Shown here one piece after another: positions 21,140-43,583 of a DNA stretch of 64,000 nucleotides; position 1 is the stretch's first letter; each line of letters opens with the position of its first letter. The notes beneath the pieces were generated by a model. The model saw only the letters and a program-made list of their open reading frames with translations. It did no database searches and was not told where the DNA came from. Source of the stretch: Flaccisagitta enflata (lineage: Eukaryota; Chaetognatha; Sagittoidea; Aphragmophora). Both the position numbers and the translations under genes were made by a program. The stretch lies in contig OZ231126.1 of the NCBI GenBank assembly GCA_965153355.1, positions 11,718,001 through 11,782,000 on the forward strand, in the 5' to 3' direction.

Positions 21140-21430
21140 CAAGGCCGGTTACACGACCAGTCGTTGCTCACGGCTTATGAGAGGCAACGATACGGGTGCA
21201 CAGGGGCAGTAATGATAGTGGACAGGGGTAGTAATGTGGGTAGGCAGGGGAAGTAATGATGTTGGACAGGGTCAGTAATGTGGGTGGGCAGGGTCAGTAA
21301 TGATGGTGAACAGGGGCCGTAATGATAGTGAACAGGGGCCGTAATGATGGTGGACAGGGGCAGTAATGATGGTGGACAGGGGCAGTAATGATGGTGGACA
21401 GTGGCAGTGATGTGGGTAGACAGGGGCAGT
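21140..21430. repeat. 22-bp minisatellite (ggacaggggcagtaatgatggt)
   Basis: About 11 units with small changes (gtgg/gatgg, aacagg/gacagg). It starts next to an HP-like distal end on the minus strand (aaggccggttacacgaccagtcg at 21142-21164). It probably grew inside such an element, whose other end I cannot find. Confidence 0.75.
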
Positions 21431-21960
21431 TATGCTCAGAAATCACGAGTTAAGCAGTCAACTATGAATGGCCCACTAACAGCTGTGACTCACAACTACT
21501 TGTATATATTTATCTCGCAAACTGAATGTATTTCGGTTTATATTTACCCTCAAATCCAAAAATCATTTTTTTCTCCTTTGCCTCGATCCCCCACATTTGC
21601 TCTTAAACGTTTTGAATGAATAAATGACAGAAATCTGCGCGATCAAACCAATTTTTATCTCCCTTGTTATCTACGCAACTCTCCATGTCCGTCTGTCCGT
21701 CCATCTACATCGCCCAATCACCCATGTTCCGTGTGTGTAACTCAGAAGATCATTTAATTCAATTTTTTATGTAGTTCTTTGTCTTTATTAAAGTCTTAAG
21801 ATAAGAAATCGGTTTTTCCCTACTGTGGTTGTAAAACCTGACACGACATCTGTTTTATTTTCGTGTCGGCTGATCCGTCAATCCGTTGGTCTCTTCATCC
21901 ATCTCGAATTCGTTTTTGACATATTTTGCATTTTTTCCCTTTCAAAGCTCATCTTGGGAC
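21431..21960. other. Unassigned sequence
   Basis: No gene or clear element. A short ccgtctgtccgtccatc stretch at 21688 and cggctgatccgtcaatccgttgg at 21866 are probably debris of HP elements. Confidence 0.35.
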
Positions 21961-21976
21961 ATCTAAGGTTTTGGTT

Positions 21977-22210
21977 TCATTCATTTTATTCATTTCATTC
22001 ATTTCACTCATTTCACTCATTTCATTCATTTCATTCATTTCATTCATTTCACTCATTACATTCATTTTATTCATTTAATTCATTACATTCATTACATTCA
22101 TTTCATTCATTTCACTTATTTCATTTATTTTATTCATTTCATTCCTTTCATTCATTTTATTCATTTCACTCATTACACTCATTTCATTCGTTTCATTCAT
22201 TTCATTCACT
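21977..22210. repeat. 9-bp cattcattt minisatellite
   Basis: About 26 units of cattcattt with single-base changes. In one frame it translates to His-Ser-Phe repeats. It is too regular and too isolated to be a coding exon. Confidence 0.85.
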
Positions 22211-22445
22211 TCTGAAGTCACAACACTACAACAGGCGCGCGACTTAGGTCAGCTGATCTTGTTTGTATAACTGTTCCTCGACCCTCAGTAATTATTTTAA
22301 TTCCTTTTCTATTGTATAGTTTTATCGTCGTCATCAAACTATACAAAAGAATTCATTATGAAAATTGAAAGACGAAGTGACGAATGGACTGATCGGTGAT
22401 CAACTTAGTGCAAGTTTGTGAGTAACCAACGTCGCTGCACTCTTG

Positions 22446-22690
22446 TTAGTCGCGTGGTACGCGACTCTACACCCCGCTTTGTCGGTCCGTCCGTCCGTCG
22501 GTCCGTCGGTCCGTCGGTCCGTCGGTCCGTCGGTCCGTCCGTCGGTCCGTCCGTCGGTCCGTCACACTTTACTTTTTTGGGTTTTTTAGGATTTTTGGCT
22601 TCACTGCCCCTGCCCAAATGATCTGGTGACCTCAATTACGGCCCCTGCCCACCCACACGCGACTGGGGTAGCCGTGTATCCGGCCTTGTT
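22446..22690 (+). mobile_element. HP-A hairpin element, well preserved
   Basis: TAGTCGCGTGGTACGCGACTC is followed by tacaccccgctttgtcgg and about fifteen GTCC/GGTCC units. The middle is cactgcccctgcccaaatgatctggtgacctcaa. The inner site acACGCGACTggggtag pairs with nine of ten bases of the hairpin outer arm. The end is ccgtgtatccggccttgtt. Confidence 0.8.
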
Positions 22691-22730
22691 ATTTCACAAA
22701 CCGTGGTCATAACGTTTAAAGAATTCCTTT

Positions 22731-22745
22731 GAAAGAAAGAAAGAT

Positions 22746-22828
<83 letters not shown>

Positions 22829-22830
22829 AG

Positions 22831-22905
<75 letters not shown>

Positions 22906-22995
22906 AAACAAAGAAAGAAAACAAAGAAAGAAAGCAAAGAAAGAAAACAAAGAAAGAAAACAAAGAAAGAAAACAAAGAAAGAAAACGAAGAACA
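22731..22995. repeat. GAAA tetranucleotide tract
   Basis: About 45 GAAA units, then a higher-order aacaaagaaagaa pattern in the last 90 bp. It directly follows the HP-A element. Confidence 0.95.
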
Positions 22996-22999
22996 AGCT

Positions 23000-23322
23000 C
23001 GACCGGACTGTGTCTCTGCGTGTATTGATCATGTGACATATGTGGAGAGACAGATGGACGAAGAGACGGGTGAAACGACTGCGTAGAAAGGAGGCTCTAA
23101 AAACATGTTGGTTGATCATTTGTTTCAGTATAGGATCTCACTGTGGTCATGAACAGCCGAAAAACGCGGTTTTTGCACAGGCGTTATGGACGGACGGACC
23201 GACGGACCGACGGACAGACCCTCTTATAGAGATGCATTCCTGACGGACGCATCTAAAAAGAAAAAGAAAAAGAAAAAGAAAAAGAAAAAGAAAAAGAAAA
23301 AGAAAAAGAAAAAGAAAAAGAA
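23000..23322 (-). mobile_element. HP-E hairpin element and GAAAAA tract
   Basis: On the minus strand the end is TTTTTAGATGCGTCCGTCAGG, then aatgcatctctataagagggtctgtccg. The middle shares gcgtttttcggctgttcatgacc with the 6581-6964 copy, and the end is gtccggtcgagcttgttctt. A (GAAAAA)n tract of about 70 bp (23255-23322) grows directly out of the hairpin end. Confidence 0.65.
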
Positions 23323-23644
23323 AATAAAGCGACGTCGAAGTGAACCAATACTGCTCATTAGGTGATTTGCAATTTGTTTGGTTTTTGATTTTATTTTGTA
23401 GGCCAACTCGTCTTTTCTCCCCTTTTCACAACAGACTTCCTTTGCCTCATTTTCTGCAGATTTCGATCCCGAAAAATAAATATTGAAAACGAGCAACGGG
23501 AAAACGTGGCATGACAACAGCTGGTAAAAACCGTGAATCATTACGAAATCATTAAATTAATCGTAACTATCAACTGTGAAACAAGGCCGTTATACGTCTA
23601 ATAAGATATACTCTCCGTATTGTATCCGGAGTTGTCCGAGGTCT

Positions 23645-23760
23645 GTCCCATACCGTATATTCATCCTAATAATGCCCCAGGCGCTTACAAAATCACAAAT
23701 TGACGTTGCAATTTTAACCCCCTTAATGAGCGCCCCCTCAAACACTTATCTAGACTCTCT
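23645..23760. mobile_element. GCGCCCC MITE fragment
   Basis: The left end ataccgtatattcatccta is followed by atgccccaggcgct and ttaatgagcgccccctcaaac. No matching right end is found, so this is a truncated relative of the 4927 and 20519 copies. Confidence 0.45.
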
Positions 23761-23870
23761 TTTTCCGGTGAAATAATTAGGATGTAAATGAAGAAAAAGA
23801 TGAAAAAAAACGCACAAACTATCTTTTCACTTTATATTTTTTATACATTCTTAATTCATAATTTTATTTC

Positions 23871-24062
23871 TTTTTAATTGCGGACACGCAACTCTATAAG
23901 AGGCTTTGTTCGTCCATCCGACCGTTGGTCCGTCCGTCCGTCCATCAGCACGAGTCGAAAAGTGAGAAAACAAGCGTTATAGAACATTTTTCGTTGCGGA
24001 CAATTGCATTTTCACCCCTGCCCACCCATCCGCAACTGGTAGCCGTGTATCCGGCCTTATTT
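23871..24062 (+). mobile_element. HP-B hairpin element
   Basis: TTTTTAATTGCGGACACGCAACTC, tataagaggctttgttcg, a GTCC tract, cagcacgagtcgaaaagtg, and the inner site cccatCCGCAACTggtagccgtgtatccggcctta. The outer hairpin arm and inner site match over TGCGGA. Confidence 0.75.
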
Positions 24063-24083
24063 TATTTTATAAAAAGATACTTC

Positions 24084-24400
24084 TCTGCTAATTGGAAAAA
24101 AGTCGAATTACGTAATTCGACTTTTTGAAACGTAGGGGAGAAATAAAGTTTTCCATTTTGGATTTGAGACAATTTTTGAAAGTTGTGCCGTTTTGGGGCT
24201 GGGATGATACATTTTTTGATATTCATAGCTAAGAAAGAGCTTATTTTTCTCTTTGGCGCCAACCAGAAGTCTCTACGATCATTAATATTGGCGCTATGAA
24301 TTTTTGAATCTTTTAATATTTTTTCGCATTTTTGCAAAAATCGATATTTTTCATTGATCCCATTTTTCAGCCCCATGTAACAAGAGTGAAGAGTAAAGAT
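24084..24400. repeat. Interspersed repeat shared with 33695-33965
   Basis: Both copies contain ttggaaaaaagtcgaa, a short palindrome (attacgtaat, or gaagaataccttcgg), atagctaagaaagagct and tttttgaatctttt in the same order. They are diverged, and no borders are evident. Confidence 0.5.
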
Positions 24401-24462
24401 GTTAAACAAATTGGCCCTAACTTTTATGACGCTAGCTTTTGCATTTTACTCTACTTGAGACA

Positions 24463-24575
24463 GCGAAAGAGAGAGAGAAAGAGAATAGAAAGGGAAAGAG
24501 AAAGACAGAAAGAGATACACACTCCCCCCCTCCAACACACACATACACAATTCATACATACAAAGAGACACACAA

Positions 24576-24608
<33 letters not shown>

Positions 24609-24630
24609 AGAAGAAGAGAAGAGAGAGAGA

Positions 24631-24675
<45 letters not shown>

Positions 24676-24693
24676 AGAGAGAGAGAGATAAAG

Positions 24694-24751
<58 letters not shown>

Positions 24752-24760
24752 ACTCACACA

Positions 24761-24795
<35 letters not shown>
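24463..24795. repeat. GA-rich tract followed by CA microsatellite
   Basis: GA-rich sequence (24463-24690) is followed by about 45 CA units with a few CTCACA interruptions (24698-24795). Open frames on both strands here are repeat translation. Confidence 0.95.
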
Positions 24796-24798
<3 letters not shown>

Positions 24799-25762
24799 AA
24801 GACAAAGGAAGACCAAGAGAGAGACGCAGAGTGACAGATTGAATGACAAAAACAGGCAGGAAGTCAACCAGACATCATGAGATCCACACAGAAAAACATG
24901 CAATGAAAAAAAAGACTCCCATTTACGACTTTTTTCCGGTCGGCGAGAGCCGCCTTTATTGGTAAATAGTTCTGTTTTTCAAAAAAGGGGGTCGCTTATT
25001 TGGGAAGGGGCGCTTATGAGCAGAAATTCAGTTATCACCCAAAACTTGACCAAGAAATCACCAGACATTGATTCATCGGCATTTACGGGAATTACCACTA
25101 ATATAAAAGCCAAGTAGTGTCTAGAAATGATCGCAGAATTTGGACCATAAACCAAATAGAGTACAGCAGGAAATTGACGTGTGTTTTTTTTTTGTGTGAT
25201 CAGCGCAAAGGAAACAAAAAAAAAAGAAAAGAAAAGATGGAAAAAATCACAAGGATAAATATTTAATGATTAACGTCAACAGTCGATTATTCAACATCTA
25301 ACCAGACGTCTCCATATGGCATACACTCTTTTTCTTTTATAAGAACGTCATTTTTCTTTTTGAAGGCTTCATGTTCTTATTTTCAAGGCCAAATGAAGCC
25401 TTCAACGTTCTTAGAGTGTTCTTAATTTCAAATACTATATAAACTATAGGAAACCTTATAATATACTGTTAATCAATTACACTAAACACATTTCTCTTAA
25501 ATACTGTTATAAAAACCGCCAATTATTAAAGTCTGGGAATATTTTCATGATGTTTATTTAAAAATGATAAGATATCATCTTAATTACGCTAAAATTCAAG
25601 TGTTTTCTTAATGTTCTTCAAATAATATTGTAAGCGGAATTTTTTTCTCAAGATTTGAAGCCTTCAAATGTTCTTAAAATGTTCTTTATTTTGAGGCCAT
25701 TTGAAGCCTTGATGTTCTTTTAAACTAGGTTCTTATAAAAAAAAAAATAGCGTACTAAAAAG

Positions 25763-25763
<1 letters not shown>
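24796..25763. other. Region upstream of the E-NTPDase gene
   Basis: It includes gagccgcctttattggtaaa and ggggcgcttatgagca (24946-25022), which recalls the GCGCCCC MITEs; the same gccgcctttattggtaaat occurs at 34346. Two inverted stretches follow (tttgaaggcttcatgttctt at 25359, and its relatives near 25392 and 25660-25720). They suggest a hairpin-forming element at about 25330-25740. No exon was found. Confidence 0.4.
25330..25745. mobile_element. Probable fold-back element just upstream of the gene
   Basis: Left: cttttataagaacgtcattt, then gaaggcttcatgttctt, attttcaaggccaaatgaagcc and aacgttctt. Right: aagccttcaaatgttcttaa, aatgttctttattttgaggcc, atttgaagccttgatgttc and ggttcttataaaaaa. The inversion of the left and right blocks suggests a non-autonomous fold-back element. 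Exact borders are uncertain. Confidence 0.5.
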
Positions 25764-25825
<62 letters not shown>

Positions 25826-25850
25826 ACTCTCACTCTCTCTCTCTCTCTCT
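25764..25850. repeat. CT microsatellite 116 bp upstream of the start codon
   Basis: About 40 CT units with three CTCACT interruptions. It lies just upstream of the probable 5' untranslated region. CT/GA tracts at such positions can act as GAGA-type promoter elements in animals, but nothing here proves that role. Confidence 0.9.
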
Positions 25851-25966
25851 CCGTGTTCATCCCCGGCACTTTCGCTTGGATTCAAGATCAAGACAATTTT
25901 TCGCCCGCATCTTCAACAAGAGAAATCTATCATTTCCGCTTTATTCAAATCAGATTCAAATTGACA

Positions 25967-36834
<10,868 letters not shown>

Positions 36835-37182
36835 CCTTACCTACAGATGGACCAAATGCGGCATCCTCGCTCAGCTACTCAACTCCTCTTACCTTCGTCT
36901 CAAGCCTACTCATTTTCTTTTCTCTCAATTATCGCTGACCAGTTAGCATGCTTAGCTTGCTCAGATCATACCTCTGCCTTAAAAGACACCAGACTCACTT
37001 ATACTATCTAGGAAGTAAGTATATCTACTTCTGAAAATAAGCAACAACTTTGAAAAAATAATTATTCCTGAAAAACATGAAGCTGTGGAGCAAAGCTTAA
37101 ATGTATTAGGAATAGTATAAATAATTCTTTAGAATAGATTTAATCTGAGCAGGATTTATGGAATGTTGATGCTTCTTTTCAG

Positions 37183-37265
37183 GTGAAGATATACTAATCA
37201 CCCAGAAAATAGCTCTGAATACCCTCGATGGCTTACCTGAAACCATCTTTTTAGGTGCGCCATAG
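37183..37265 (+). CDS. Possible last E-NTPDase exon, stop supplied by an HP element
   Basis: A good acceptor (gatgcttcttttcag) is followed by a frame that matches the phase 1 exit of exon 10: GEDILITQKIALNTLDGLPE, then TIFLGAP and TAG. The last six codons lie inside the start of the HP-C element at 37248. That insertion would have replaced the original C-terminus. There is no family similarity in this part, so the call rests on splice phase alone. Confidence 0.3.
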
Positions 37266-37996
37266 CACCTCTATGAGAGGCTCTGTCTGTTGGTCGGTTG
37301 GTTGGTCGGCTGGTTGGTCGGTTGGTCGGTTGGTCTGTAACGCTCGAGTTGAAAATCTCGAAAAAGAAGCAAAAATCACTGGAAATGATTCAGAAATATG
37401 CTAGGATGATTTTTAGATGCGCCATAGCATCTCTATAAGAAGCTTTGTCCGTCCGTCCGTCCATCCATCACGCTCGAATGAAAAATCGCTAAAAATGTTT
37501 GAAATCAATAGAAAACTCATTTCGTTCATCATAAATGATACTCGTCATTTCATTCACTAATATAATCAGCTACGGTTAGGTCTTATAGAGCTGGGGATAG
37601 GTCCAATAGGTCTGGTGATAGGTCGGATAGGTCTTAGGATAGGTCTGATATAGCTGGAGATAGGTCTGATATAGCTGGGGATAGGTCTGATAGAGCTGGT
37701 GATAAGTCTGATAGAGCTCGGGATAGGTCTGATAGAACTCGGGAAAGGTCTGATAGAGCTCGGGAGAGTCCTGATAGAGCTCGGGATAGGTCTGATAGAG
37801 CTAGGAATAGTCTGATAGAGCTAGGGATAGGTCTGATGGAGCTAGGGATAGCTGTGGATTAATAACGCCCGGCGGGATAGGTCTGATAGAGCTAGGAATG
37901 GTCTGATAGAGCTAGGGATAGGTCTGATTGAGCTAGGGATAGCTATGAATTAATAACGCTCGGCGCACCGTCTTGGCCCGTGTATCCGGCCTTGTT
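37248..37996 (+). mobile_element. HP-C hairpin element(s) with minisatellite core
   Basis: The first hairpin end (TTTTTAGGTGCGCCATAGCACC) and its ggttggtcggttgg tract run to about 37408. A second hairpin end (TTTTTAGATGCGCCATAGCATC) then starts, with its own GTCC tract. The gataggtctgatagagct minisatellite (37585-37935) is followed by cggcgcaccgtcttggcccgtgtatccggccttgtt. The second part is the inverted relative of 5614-6063. The inner GGCGCACC complements the first hairpin arm GGTGCGCC. Confidence 0.75.
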
Positions 37997-38297
37997 TTCA
38001 TGCTATGTCCCAACCCAACTATAACTTCAAAACTTACTCCCAAACCCATTGGTCCATGTTTAGACCCTGGACCTACGGCACAGAATTTATCCCTACCTTC
38101 AGTATCGCCTCCTCGATCTTCCTACACGCTTGCTTCTTTTTCTTTCTTTTCCATGTTAGGATCCAACTCACAACCTCTTTACCATACCAAACACTATGTA
38201 TACATAAGCCCACTCACACTTTTATCATATTTCTTTCGAAACCGCTTAAAAAAACTTGGTTGTATCGTAGTTACACAAGTTCTATTTATTGATGATA

Positions 38298-41200
38298 CAG
38301 TACCGGAATCAAAGAACTGGTGATAAGGAGGGAAGCCATATCTCTCCAATTACAAGGATATGAGATCTGAAATTTTTCTGTGGTGTGCACCTATAGTACC
38401 CCCACCCCCCGTAAGGGTTTGGAGCTGTTCCGGGCATTTTTTGTTTTTGGTTGTCAAAAATTTTTTATTTCTTAAAATCACTATTGTAGGCCAAAAAATT
38501 CGTTTCAAAATTTTATTTTTATGTTACATGTAGTCAATACGCAGAGCTACAAATTTCATTTTTTGAAAAATATTTTTGGCCAATTTTTAAGGGAATGGCA
38601 CTAAAAAAACAAAAATTTCAAAAAAATGAAAAATTGCTATATTTTCTAAAATAATTGGCTTAGCATAATAATTTTTGGCATGGAAGTAGTCCTGAGAACC
38701 TTTCATGTGTATGCAAAATTTCAACTCCCATACTTGAATTTTAAAGAAGTTATAAGATTTTGAAATTTTGATAATTTTTGGTAAAAAACATTTTTTCTTA
38801 TAAAATTTTTTTTTGTGAACCATTTTTTATGAAATTTCATAGACAAACAAAGTAATTGATATTTTTTTGCTTCCAAAAAAAATTTGGGCACTGCGACCCC
38901 TTAAAAAAATTTTTTTTTCTTAAAAATTGCCAAAATTGGCTATTTTTCTAGGTTGAATAAAAACTGTTCCTGTTATCCGATCAACTTCATTTTTGGAGGG
39001 ATTATCAACCTACATCTGCAGTAACTATGTTTCAAATTTCAAGTAAATCGGATATTTCGTTCCAGAGATATTCAAGTTCAAAGTGGAAAGGGCGAGCTAA
39101 AATCAATGTTTCTGTGGTATTTAAATGATAAGTCTTTATTGACGGTTAGCTACAAGTGTCTCAAAAAGGTAATGTTTAATCAATATGTTGCGAAAATTGT
39201 TGCAAATAGGTGTGGAATATGTCCCTGCAGCATAACCAACCAAAATTTTTGGATTTCACAGTCTCTAAATAAATAGGCACCAAAAAAACTGCAAAAAATG
39301 CCGTTTTTGGCATTTTTTGCCACATTTTCAGGGTGTGACGCATATAAAACGACATCCCCATCCCCAAATTTTTTGTGGCATAGTAGTCCATGATAGGACA
39401 GATGTCCCACCAAAAATTTATTCATTTCCGTCACGCTTTGAGCACAAAAATTTTGGTTTAAAATAGCAAAAAATGCAATTTTTTGAATTTTTTAAGCTGT
39501 TTTTGGGGTGTTATGCATATTAAACGACATCCCCATCCCCAAATTTCTTGTGGCATAGTAGTCCATGATAGGACAGATGTCCCACCCAAAATTTATTCAT
39601 TTCCGTCACGCTTTAAGCATAAAAATTTTGGTTAAAAATGGCAAAAAATGTGATTTTTTAAATTTTTTAAGCTGTCTTTGGGGTGTAATGCATATTAAAC
39701 GACATCCCCATCTCCAAATTTTTTGTGGCGTAGTAGTCCATGATAGGACAGATGTCCCCATAAAAATTTGTTCATTTCCGTCAGGCTTTAAGCATAAACA
39801 TTTTGGTTAAAAATGGCAAAAAATGCGATTTTTTGTATTTTTTAAGCTGTTTTTGGGGTGTTATGCATATTAAACGACATCCCCATCCCCAAATTTCTTG
39901 TGGTATAGTAGTCCATGATAGGACAGATGTCCCACTCAAAATTTATTCATTTCCGTCACGCTTTAAGCATAAAAATTTTGGTTAAAAATGGCAAAAAATG
40001 TGATTTTTTTAATTTTTTAAGCTGTTTTTGGGGTGTAATGCACATTAAACGACATCCCCATCTCCAAATTTTTTGTGGCGTAGTAGTCCATGATAGGACA
40101 GATGTCCCCCAAAAAATTTGTTCATTTCCGTCACGCTTTAAGCATAAACATTTTGGATAAAAATGGCAAAAAATGCGATTTTTTTTATTTTGTAAGCTGT
40201 TTTTGGGGTGTAATGCATATTAAACGACATCCCCATCTCCAAACTTTTGTGCCATAGTAGTCCATGATAGGACAGATGTCCCCCAAAAAATTTATTCATT
40301 TCCGTCACGCTTTAAGCAAAAAAAATTTGGGAATGGGGATGTCGTTTAATATGCATTCACCCCAAAAACAGTTTAAGAAATTCAAAAAATCGCATTTTTT
40401 GACATTTCAAACCAAAATTTTTGTGCTTAAAGCGTGACGGAAATGAATAAATTTTTGGGGGGACATCTGTCCTATCATGGACTACTATGCCACAAAAAGT
40501 TTGGGGATGGGGATGTCGTTTAATATGCATAACGCCCCAAAAACAGCTTAAATAATTCAAAAAATCACATTTTTTGCCATTTTTAACCAAAATTTTTGTG
40601 CTTAAAGCATGACAGAAATGAATAAATTTTTGGGGGGACATCTGTCCTATCATGGACTAGTATGCCACAAAAGATTTGGGGATAGGGATGTCGTTTAATA
40701 TACATTACACCCCAAGAACAGCTCAAAAAATTCAAAAGAATGTTTTTTTGCCATTTTAAACCAAAATTTTTGTGCTTAAAACGTGACGGAAATGAATAAA
40801 TTTTTTGGGGGACATCTGTCCTATCATGGACTACTATGCCACAAAAAGTTTGGGATGGGGGTGTCGTTAAATATGCATTACACCCCAAAAACAGCTTAAA
40901 AAATTCAAAAAATCGCATTTTTTGCCATTTTAAATCAAAATTTTTGTGCTTAAAGCGTGACGGAAATGAATAAATATTTTGAGGGACATCTGTCCTATCA
41001 TGGACTACTATGCCACAAAAAAATTGGGGATGAGGATGTCGTTTAATATGCATTACACCCCAAAAACAGCTTTAAAAATTCAAAAAATAGCATTTTTTGC
41101 TATTTTAAACCAAAATTTTTGTGCTCAAAGCGTGACGGAAATGAATAAATTTTTGGGGGGACATCTGTCCTATCATGGACTACTATGCCACAGAAAAATT

Positions 41201-42274
41201 GGATGGAGATGTCGTTTAATATGCATTACACCCCAAAAATGTGGCAAAAAATGCCAAAAAAAGGCATTTTTGGCGTTTTTTTGGTGCCTTTTTTTAGAGA
41301 TTATAAAGTCCAAAAATTTTGGTTGGTTATGCTGCAGGGACATATTCAACACCTATTTGCAACAATTTTGAAGTGACTTTATTTATATCGATGAAACGTT
41401 ACCTTTTTGAGACACTTGTAGCTAACCGTCAATGAAGACTCATCATTAGAATACCACAGAAACAGTGATTTTAGCTCGCCCTTTCCACTTTGAACTTGAA
41501 TATCTCCGGAACGAATTATCCGATTTACTTAAAATTTGAAACATAGTTACTGCAGATGTAGGTTGATAATCCCTCCAAAAATGAAGTTGATCGGATAACA
41601 GGAACAGTTTTTATTCAACCTAGAAAAATAGCCAATTTTGGCAATTTTTGAGAAAAAAATTTTTTTTTTAAGGGGTCGCAGTGCCCAAATTTTTTTTGGA
41701 AGCAAAAAAATATCAATTACTTTGTTTGTCTATGAAATTTCATAAAAAATGGTTCACAAAAAAAAATTTTATAAGAAAAAATGTTTTTTACCAAAAATTA
41801 TCAAAATTTCAAAATCTTATAACTTCTTTAAAATTCAAGTATGGGAGTTGAAATTTTGCATACACATGAAAGGTTCTCAGGACTACTTCCATGCCAAAAA
41901 TTATTATGCTAAGCCAATTATTTTAGAAAATATAGCAATTTTTCATTTTTTTGAAATTTTTGTTTTTTTAGTGCCATTCCCTTAAAAATTGGCCAAAAAT
42001 ATTTTTCAAAAAATGAAATTTGTAGCTCTGGGTATTGACTGCATGTAGCATAAAAATAAAATTTTGAAACAAATTTTTAGGCCTACAATAGTGATTTTAA
42101 GAAATAAAAAATTTTTGACAACCAAAAACAAAAAATGCCCGGAACAGCTCCAAACCCTTACGGGGGGTGGGGGTACTATAGGTGCACACCACAGAAAAAT
42201 TTCAGATCTCATATCCTTGTAATTGGAGAGATATGGCTTCCCTCCTTATCACCAGTTCTTTGATTCCGGTACTG
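38298..42274. mobile_element. Palindromic fold-back element of about 4 kb with TA duplication
   Basis: The ends are CAGTACCGGAATCAAAG and its inverse, flanked by TA at 38296-38297 and 42275-42276. The two arms of nearly 2 kb mirror each other throughout. The outer 0.9 kb is unique sequence (for example 38330-38960 against 41610-42240). The inner parts are units of about 175 bp that carry gacatccccatcccc, gtccatgataggacagatgt and ttcatttccgtcacgctt. They are forward from 39300 to about 40330 and reversed from there to 41280. There is no transposase. TA plus CAGT ends suggest mobilisation by a Tc1/mariner-type enzyme. Confidence 0.9.
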
Positions 42275-42483
42275 TATACCAAATTGAGTTTACCCGTTGT
42301 TGATTTGTGCTGGCCGGTTAAGCAAATTTCTGGCCTCTTGGAATGCTGAAATGATCTTTGAAGATCTGCAATGCAGATGCCTTACGTGATCGTCTTTTCA
42401 TTGAATTTTCAATCTGAAAAAAAGAAAAGATAATTTTTTTGTCTTTATATTTGTCAGATGATCTGATGTTATCATGCTTCTTT

Positions 42484-43099
42484 CACTGTGCTTTTAAAAA
42501 GATTCTCAGTGGAAAGTCATATAACTGTGGGTTTTTCTGCATTTTTGAGCAGTATTGGGATGTAAGAGCATGTAACTAGCAAAAATAAAATCATTCCCCG
42601 AGCGCTTTTTGAGTAATCTTCAAAATAGAAAAAAATTAAACCTATTTGTAATGCAGATTCTAATGAGTTGTATTGGCTCATTTTTTGATTACATATTGTT
42701 ATTCTATACAAAATTTCCTTTCATTTGATAGGTCACACTACATGGTTTTATATAGAAATTAGGTTTTCATATTTTGAGCCACCGTTACTTTTTTGTAACG
42801 GTGACTGAAAAAATGAAAGTTTTAATTCTTTGCAAAAGTATAGAGTGCGACCTATCAAATGAAAGGGAATTTTGCATAGATTAACAATATAGAATCAGAA
42901 ATTCAGTCAACGCATCCCAGAAGAATCTGCATTGAAATTAGGTTTATTTTTTTCTGATTTTGAAGGTTACTCAAAAAGCGCTCAGGGAACAATTTTGTTT
43001 TTGCTAGTTACCTGCTCTTACACCCCAATACTGCTCAAAAACGCAGAAAAACCCACAGTTATATGACTTTTCACTCAGAATTGTTTTAAAAGCACAGTG
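42484..43099. mobile_element. Fold-back MITE
   Basis: Left cactgtgcttttaaaa, then agtcatataactgtgggttt and gagcagtattggg. Right: the inverted counterparts up to ttttaaaagcacagtg. The mirrored arms cover about 290 bp each, and the centre holds a small GTTAC/GTAAC hairpin (42784-42804). Different from the palindrome next to it. No coding sequence. Confidence 0.85.
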
Positions 43100-43435
43100 C
43101 TTTTAGAATGCATTTTTCCACCAAATTCAAAAAATCGTCATGACACTTATGCTTCATCGCCAAAGACATTTACTTTTACGTATTAAATCCTGTTGTGCCT
43201 GACTTGATTTCTTTGTTGTTTTCTTTTATCAAAAAAAAAAAAAACTGTAAACAAAGACAGGTTGTAAGCCCAAAACGTTTGGGTGAGAAAATGTAAATAA
43301 AGTTAGTGTATCTACCTGAACTTGGTGAAGGCAAAGCGTGCGCCGTGTGGCCTTTTTACCCATCAGCAAACTGACGAAATAGACAGTGAGATTAGTAGCG
43401 GCCTAGCGGGCATGCGGAATATATATATATATAGT

Positions 43436-43583
43436 TTTTAGTCGCGGACACGCGACTCTACGCTTTGCCGTGTCGGTCCGTCCGTCCTTACGTCACCTTG
43501 TTGAATTGCTGGCGTTTTTTGCATAATTGCCCCTGCCCAACCGCGACGTGACGCGACGCTGCTGCCGTGTATCCGGCCTCGTT
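43436..43583 (+). mobile_element. HP-A-type hairpin element (GCGGAC subtype)
   Basis: TTTTTAGTCGCGGACACGCGACTC, then gctttgccgtgtcgg and GTCC units, and a short middle. The inner site accgcgacgtgacgcgacgctgc is partly rearranged, and the end is cgtgtatccggcctcgtt. Confidence 0.7.

Noticed and set aside
25853-25966. Upstream extension of E-NTPDase exon 1
   Set aside because: The frame is open but begins without ATG. The first ATG in frame is 25967, and the upstream part looks like untranslated leader.
40357-41053. Minus-strand frames up to 156 codons, apparently repeated 'HDRTDVP' proteins
   Set aside because: Each unit of about 175 bp in the palindrome repeats the same short frame, and mirror copies occur on the + strand at 39565-40160. 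The pattern follows the DNA repeat, with frame breaks between units.
42006-42212. Minus-strand frame at the edge of the palindrome
   Set aside because: Short, mirrored in the other arm, no motif.
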